A stretch of 64,000 bases of DNA from DASSFG01 sp035550375 (lineage in GTDB: Bacteria > Planctomycetota > Planctomycetia > Pirellulales > JAICIG01): assembly GCA_035550375.1 (NCBI GenBank), contig DASZPH010000060.1:1-64000 (forward strand), given 5' to 3'. This document shows positions 60,290 to 64,000 of the stretch, in pieces; the stretch's first letter is position 1, and the number at the start of each line of letters is the position of its first letter. The position numbers were made by a program, and so were the translations under genes. Under the pieces are notes generated by a model. It saw nothing but the letters and a program-made list of their open reading frames with translations, had not been told where the DNA came from and did not search any database.

Positions 60290-60447
60290 AGGTCTTGGGT
60301 CTTCGAGAGGATGGTCTTCCTAAGTGTCCAGCAAAGTAGCAGGCACGCTCCGTCGTGCCGTCGCCGCGCGCCAATGGATGCCCCAGTCGCCCAAAGTTTA
60401 ACGGCACGACGGAGCGTGCCTACTACCATTTCTAAGACCCAAGACCT
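60290..60447. repeat. Nested inverted-repeat element between kdsD and kdsC
   Basis: Outer arms AGGTCTTGGGTCTT (60290-60303) and AAGACCCAAGACCT (60434-60447) are exact complements. Inner arms of 21 bp, at 60341-60361 and 60401-60421, are also exact; they centre on GGCACGCTCCGTCGTGCC. The right outer arm encodes the last residues and stop of kdsD. A related single arm occurs at 48691. Confidence 0.85.
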
Positions 60448-61457
60448 TCTCCTGGAATCATACCCACGACGTCGGTTACGTCGAGCAAGCCGACGGGCAC
60501 GCCCGCGGCGTCGACGACGGGCAGCTCGCTGATTTTCAGTTCCGCCAGAATCGCCACGGCGTCGGCCAGCATCGAGCCGGAGGGGACCGTGCGGGGCCGC
60601 GCGGTCATCACCCGCGAAATGGGCTGGTCGAGCGCTTCGTCGCGGCGGGCCTCGAAGAGCCTCGCCAGATCGCTGTCGGTAAAAATGCCCGACAGGCGCC
60701 CGTCTTCGCCCACCAGCAGAATCGCCCCCGTCCTGCGGCCCGGCCGCCGCAGCTCGGCGAACACCTGCCGCACGTTCTCCGAGTCGCCCGCGATGCGGCA
60801 CTCCGACAGCGGTCGCATGCGGTCGTCGACCTTGCTTAGCTGCTGCCCCAGGCTTCCTCCCGGGTGCACTCGGGCGAAATCCTGGTGCCCGAAGCACAGC
60901 ATGCGGCTGGTGACCAACGCCAGCGCGTCGCCCAGGGCGAGCATGGCCGTGGTGCTCGTGCTGGGCGCCAGGCCGAGCGGGCACGCCTCCTTCAGCGGGC
61001 CCAGTTCGACCGTCACGGTCGCGGCGCGGCCGAGGGTGCTCGATTCGCGTCCCGTCACGGCGAGAATCGGCACGCCCATCGCCGCGAGCGAGGGGAGCAG
61101 CCGCACGACCTCTTCCGTCTCGCCGCTCTGCGAGAGGACGAGCACCACGTCGTCTTCGTGGACGCGTCCCAGGTCGCCGTGCATGGCCTCGGTCGGGTGC
61201 AAAAAAATGCTCCGCGTGCCGGTCGAGGCGAGCGTGGCAGACACCTTCTGGCCGATCAGTCCCGCCTTGCCGATGCCCGTCACCACGACCGTGCCGCGGC
61301 AGCCGAGCAGGTAATCGGTCGCCTTGCAAAACGCGCCATCGAGCCGCCTCGCGATCTTTTCGAGCGCCTGGGCTTCGATGCGAATGATCTCGCGGGCGTA
61401 GCTGAGCTGTTCAAAGGGGGTCAAGTGGCCCAGCGGGGCCGCAGCTTCGTTGCTCAT
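60432..61457 (-). CDS. kdsD: Arabinose-5-phosphate isomerase (SIS + two CBS)
   Basis: 341 residues. The SIS domain (about 40-190) has V-V-V-T-G-I-G-K-A-G-L-I-G-Q-K, L-S-Q-S-G-E-T-E-E and C-P-L-G-L-A-P-S-T-S-T-T. Two CBS motifs follow (about 215-335; G-I-F-T-D-S-D-L-A-R and G-L-L-D-V-T-D-V-V). It makes arabinose-5-phosphate, the first Kdo precursor. The start ATG 61457 follows AAGGACGACGCC; an upstream 56-residue extension is unlikely. The last six residues (G-E-G-L-G-S) and the TAG lie in the arm of an inverted repeat. Confidence 0.92.
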   Translation of the reverse strand: MSNEAAAPLGHLTPFEQLSYAREIIRIEAQALEKIARRLDGAFCKATDYLLGCRGTVVVTGIGKAGLIGQKVSATLASTGTRSIFLHPTEAMHGDLGRVHEDDVVLVLSQSGETEEVVRLLPSLAAMGVPILAVTGRESSTLGRAATVTVELGPLKEACPLGLAPSTSTTAMLALGDALALVTSRMLCFGHQDFARVHPGGSLGQQLSKVDDRMRPLSECRIAGDSENVRQVFAELRRPGRRTGAILLVGEDGRLSGIFTDSDLARLFEARRDEALDQPISRVMTARPRTVPSGSMLADAVAILAELKISELPVVDAAGVPVGLLDVTDVVGMIPGEGLGS

Positions 61458-61864
61458 GGCGTCGTCCTTGAAAGTGGCCCCGGCGCAGCGCGATGCGAAA
61501 GGATCGCTGGCGATTCGGGCCGCGGATTCTAGCTTCCCCGTCGCGGCGCCGCAATGTAAACCGTGCTGGGCAACGACGTTTGCATCGTCCGTTCGATCCG
61601 CGACCCGCGTCGTTGCGCTGGGCACCGCTTTAATCCGCGTTCCTCCGTGACCGTTCCAGAACTTACGTCTGAATTGCCGCCGCCAACTCCCGCCCCCGTG
61701 GCGGTTTTACCCGCAAAAAGCTACAATTACCGGCCTCTCAGGCGGAACGGCTTTGCTGGCGACGTTCGCCAGAAAGCGCGTGGCCGCCGCCCCGACGAGT
61801 CGTCTACGGTCGATTCGTGTGCGGCGGGTCGTTTACCATCCCAACCCCATTTTCCCCCGCTGCC

Positions 61865-62857
61865 ATGATCGTCACCACCAAGGACCTCTTTGAACACGCC
61901 TACGGCAAATACGCCGTCGGCGCCTACAACATCAACAACCTGGAACAGACCATCGGCCTGTTCCGCGGCAATCTGGGCAAGAAGAACTCCAACGGCGATC
62001 CTACCGACCCTCGCCTGAGCGCCCCGTTTATCATCCAGCTTTCCCGCGGCGCCCGCGGCTACACCGACAAGCGGTTTTTGGAGGCCATGATCCGCACGGC
62101 CGAGGAGGTTTTTCCGGAGGCCATTTTCGCGGTCCACCTCGACCACGGCACCGAGGAGGTGGCCTACGAGTGCATCGACAGCGGCTTCTATTCGTCGGTG
62201 ATGATCGACGCCTCGCACGAGCCGTTTGACGAGAACATCGCCACGACGCGGCGGGTGGTCGACCGGGCGCACGAGCGGGGCATTTCGGTCGAGGCCGAGC
62301 TGGGCATGCTGGGAGGCGTGGAGGAAGACATCGCCGTTTCGGCCGACCACGCCTGCCTGACCGACCCCGACCAGGCCGTCGAGTTCGTCGAGCGCAGCGG
62401 CTGCGACTCCCTGGCGGTGGCGATCGGCACGTCGCACGGCGCCTACAAGTTCTCCGGCTCGCAGGGGCTGCACTTCGACCGGATCGAGGCCATCCAAAAG
62501 CTCTTGCCCGGCTTTCCCCTGGTGATGCACGGCTCCAGCAGCGTGCCCAAGGAGTGGGTCGAGCGGATCAACGCGGCCGGCGGCAAGATGAAATCCACCA
62601 GCGGCGTGCCCGAAAAAGACTACCTGCCCGCGGCCAAGCTGGGCGTGACGAAGGTGAACATCGACACCGACGGCCGGCTCGTCTGGTGCGCCATCCACCG
62701 CGAGATCTTCCGAGACAAGCCGGAGGATTTCGACCTGCGGACGTCCGGCAAACCGTTCATGGCGGCCTACGCCGACTTTATCACGCACAAGAACCAGGCC
62801 CTCGGCTCAGCCGGGCAACTCGAATCCGTCCGCAACTCGCTGGCGGTCAAGGTATAA
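61865..62857 (+). CDS. fba: Class II fructose-bisphosphate aldolase
   Basis: 330 residues. Zinc-site motifs include A-V-H-L-D-H-G (His at about 93 and 96), E-A-E-L-G-M-L-G-G near 140, G-T-S-H-G-A-Y-K-F (about 196-204) and V-M-H-G-S-S-S-V-P (about 234-242). V-N-I-D-T-D-G-R binds the phosphate. It cleaves fructose-1,6-bisphosphate in glycolysis and gluconeogenesis. The Met at 61865 begins the conserved M-I-V-T-T-K-D-L-F; 16 residues upstream in the longer frame are not typical. It is divergent from kdsD, about 400 bases apart. Confidence 0.95.
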   Translation: MIVTTKDLFEHAYGKYAVGAYNINNLEQTIGLFRGNLGKKNSNGDPTDPRLSAPFIIQLSRGARGYTDKRFLEAMIRTAEEVFPEAIFAVHLDHGTEEVAYECIDSGFYSSVMIDASHEPFDENIATTRRVVDRAHERGISVEAELGMLGGVEEDIAVSADHACLTDPDQAVEFVERSGCDSLAVAIGTSHGAYKFSGSQGLHFDRIEAIQKLLPGFPLVMHGSSSVPKEWVERINAAGGKMKSTSGVPEKDYLPAAKLGVTKVNIDTDGRLVWCAIHREIFRDKPEDFDLRTSGKPFMAAYADFITHKNQALGSAGQLESVRNSLAVKV

Positions 62858-62895
62858 CGAACGCGGCCGGCGCCCGAGCCGTGCCGGCCGCCGAC

Positions 62896-62969
<74 letters not shown>

Positions 62970-63385
62970 GTAAGACGCGAAAGACCCCGTGTTTCACTGG
63001 GGGTTTTGCGTTTTTCGCACTGACGGGAACGGCCAAGAATTCTGCCACGAACGGCCGTCCTTTTCGCCAAAAACCCCGTTCTAAATTCCCAACTAAATTC
63101 CCGAACGATAGCCCGCGAGACCCCCGCGATACGGAATGGAATCGGGGACTTCAGAAGCTCTCCTCCGCTCTCCTCTGGGCAAGTTGAAACGACTTGCTAA
63201 CGGGCCGTCAAGAAGACTTTGGCCTTCCTCACCACGACGAACCACGCCTTCGGCCCGCCATCGCAAAACGGATGTCCTTCAGATCGGGCCGAACCTCAGC
63301 CCTCGTCGGCTCGATGGATTCGATCTGCCGGCCATTGGCGAAAGCTTCCCCGACCTCCCGTCGTGAGATTGTCCGAGGCCCGTGC
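62970..63385. other. Gene-poor region after tRNA-Val
   Basis: A terminator-like hairpin lies at 62985-63007. CTAAATTCCC is directly repeated at 63081-63090 and 63093-63102. No frame looks like a protein. The position after a tRNA suggests a possible integration boundary, but no integrase is in view. Confidence 0.4.
62985..63007 (+). terminator. Terminator-like hairpin after tRNA-Val
   Basis: CCCC-GTG, loop TTT, CAC-(T)-GGGG with one bulged base, then TTTT at 63004-63007. It starts 16 bases after the tRNA 3' end. Confidence 0.6.
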
Positions 63386-63682
63386 TCAGCCGGCTTGGTT
63401 AGAAAACGTGAAAAAAGCCCGCTGGCGCCTTGCATCTGTTGCCCTATCCTCGTGGTCTAACCTCGAGAAGCCAAACGCGGCATAAAAATGAAGGCGATTG
63501 GGAATCCGGTTGCGGGAGTAGAGCACGGAAATGCCTGGGACATGGATACTCGGAGACCAACCGAAGAGAGCCGCAGCGGCCGGTTGGTCTTCGTGGCGTT
63601 CGACTAGCGGCCATGAGTTGCCCTGGGCGTCCTCCAGAAACCAGTGGCCCAGGTCGTCCGGGCCAGCGAGGGTGAGCTTCAT
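63386..63682 (-). CDS. Small hypothetical protein (98 aa)
   Basis: Starts M-K-L-T-L-A-G-P-D-D-L-G-H-W-F-L-E-D (63682), then a conserved-looking W-P-L-V-E-R-H-E-D-Q-P-A-A-A-A-L-F-G-W. Small planctomycete proteins ending soon after a similar L-F-G-W are often found beside integrated elements. Here the frame runs on for about 55 less typical residues, which may reflect loss of a stop. A longer form starts at 63763. Not assigned to a family with certainty. Confidence 0.45.
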   Translation of the reverse strand: MKLTLAGPDDLGHWFLEDAQGNSWPLVERHEDQPAAAALFGWSPSIHVPGISVLYSRNRIPNRLHFYAAFGFSRLDHEDRATDARRQRAFFTFSNQAG

Positions 63683-63846
63683 GGCGGTGGCTCTGAAGTT
63701 GTTGCGACGAGGGGCAGGGTACAACGGTGTTGCCGCTGCTTGTATTCCTTCGTTTTCCGCCAATCCCTGGAAAATGACCTACCCCCCGGCGATAATGGCC
63801 CGGTTCCGCCCCTGTCGTTGTCCTTCCCGCGCGGCGCACTCCAGCT

Positions 63847-64000
63847 ATGCCCCTTCCTCTCGATAAATTCATCAAGCAGCTTGAGGACAGCGGGGTTCTC
63901 GCTGGCGACACGCTCAAAGATTTCTTGCCGCCTAAGAATGAGCCGAAGGATGCCGAAGAACTTGCCCGTGAGCTGGTCCGACGGAAAAAACTAACCAAGT
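63847..64000 (+). CDS. Serine/threonine protein kinase N-terminus (cut by window end)
   Basis: An ATG-started frame stays open to the end of the window (51 codons). It reads M-P-L-P-L-D-K-F-I-K-Q-L-E-D-S-G-V-L, then D-T-L-K-D-F-L-P-P-K and A-E-E-L-A-R-E-L-V-R-R-K-K-L-T-K. This leader precedes the kinase domain in many planctomycete Ser/Thr kinases, where the catalytic P-loop comes about 15-25 residues later. The kinase domain itself lies outside the window, so the call rests on the leader alone. Confidence 0.55.
   Translation, partial: MPLPLDKFIKQLEDSGVLAGDTLKDFLPPKNEPKDAEELARELVRRKKLTK

Noticed and set aside
60268..60431. CRISPR-like repeat between kdsC and kdsD
   Set aside because: There are only two inverted arms per level, not several direct repeats with spacers. 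It is a nested palindrome.

Overview
The window looks like chromosomal DNA from a GC-rich planctomycete, probably in or near the Pirellulales. This is inferred from gene content, not from a marker gene. The pointers are a DUF1559 protein with a prepilin-type N-terminus, a DUF1598 protein, an FG-GAP/ASPIC-UnbV protein, two ECF sigma factors, many small lineage-type hypotheticals, and at the right edge the start of what looks like a planctomycete serine/threonine kinase. Most genes stand alone or in short runs; the respiratory cluster is the main exception. There is no rRNA, CRISPR array or intact transposase.

Region by region. 1-3.1 kb: a helical-repeat protein, a 1.2-kb gene-poor stretch with strong inverted repeats and half of a tRNA gene, and two small genes, one a lipoprotein. 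3.1-13.6 kb (minus strand): a nine-gene respiratory operon. In transcription order it encodes caa3 oxidase subunits II (with a fused cytochrome c domain), I and III, an internally duplicated membrane protein, a diheme cytochrome c lipoprotein, a Rieske protein, a b6-type cytochrome b fused to cytochrome c, a CtaG/FixG-like fusion, and a YtkA-like protein. Four-base ATGA overlaps tie the middle genes together. The set reads as a quinol:cytochrome c reductase plus caa3 oxidase with its copper-assembly factors. 13.8-30.3 kb: an alpha/beta hydrolase, a P-loop kinase, a TPR lipoprotein, an S1-domain protein, zinc-ribbon proteins, an EamA transporter, a coiled-coil lipoprotein, a two-PDZ protein with a Gly/Gln/Tyr-rich linker, a DUF455-like ferritin-fold protein, a ferredoxin and a HisN-like phosphatase.

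30.9-45.4 kb: an FG-GAP/ASPIC protein, NagB, an ECF sigma factor, an M28 peptidase, an assimilatory reductase (CysH) with an Rrf2/CymR-type regulator, a PQQ-type propeller, a nuclease-helicase fusion, an SRPBCC protein, a CBS protein, and an ECF sigma factor overlapping a LolA-like membrane protein. 45.4-54.7 kb: DUF1559 and small genes, ProC followed by two small genes separated by a duplicated gene start with repeated ribosome-binding sites, a SelD-oxidoreductase fusion, and a DUF1598 protein. 54.9-61.5 kb: an HTTM protein, then kdsD-kdsC-(giant LptC/OstA-like gene), which parallels the kdsD-kdsC-lptC order of LPS-producing bacteria. A large inverted repeat sits between kdsD and kdsC. 61.8-64 kb: class II fructose-bisphosphate aldolase, tRNA-Val(TAC), a gene-poor segment and the truncated kinase gene.

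For several genes I moved the start inward from the longest frame because a Shine-Dalgarno site, an overlap or the family N-terminus favoured it. Domain names come from reading motifs, not from database searches.
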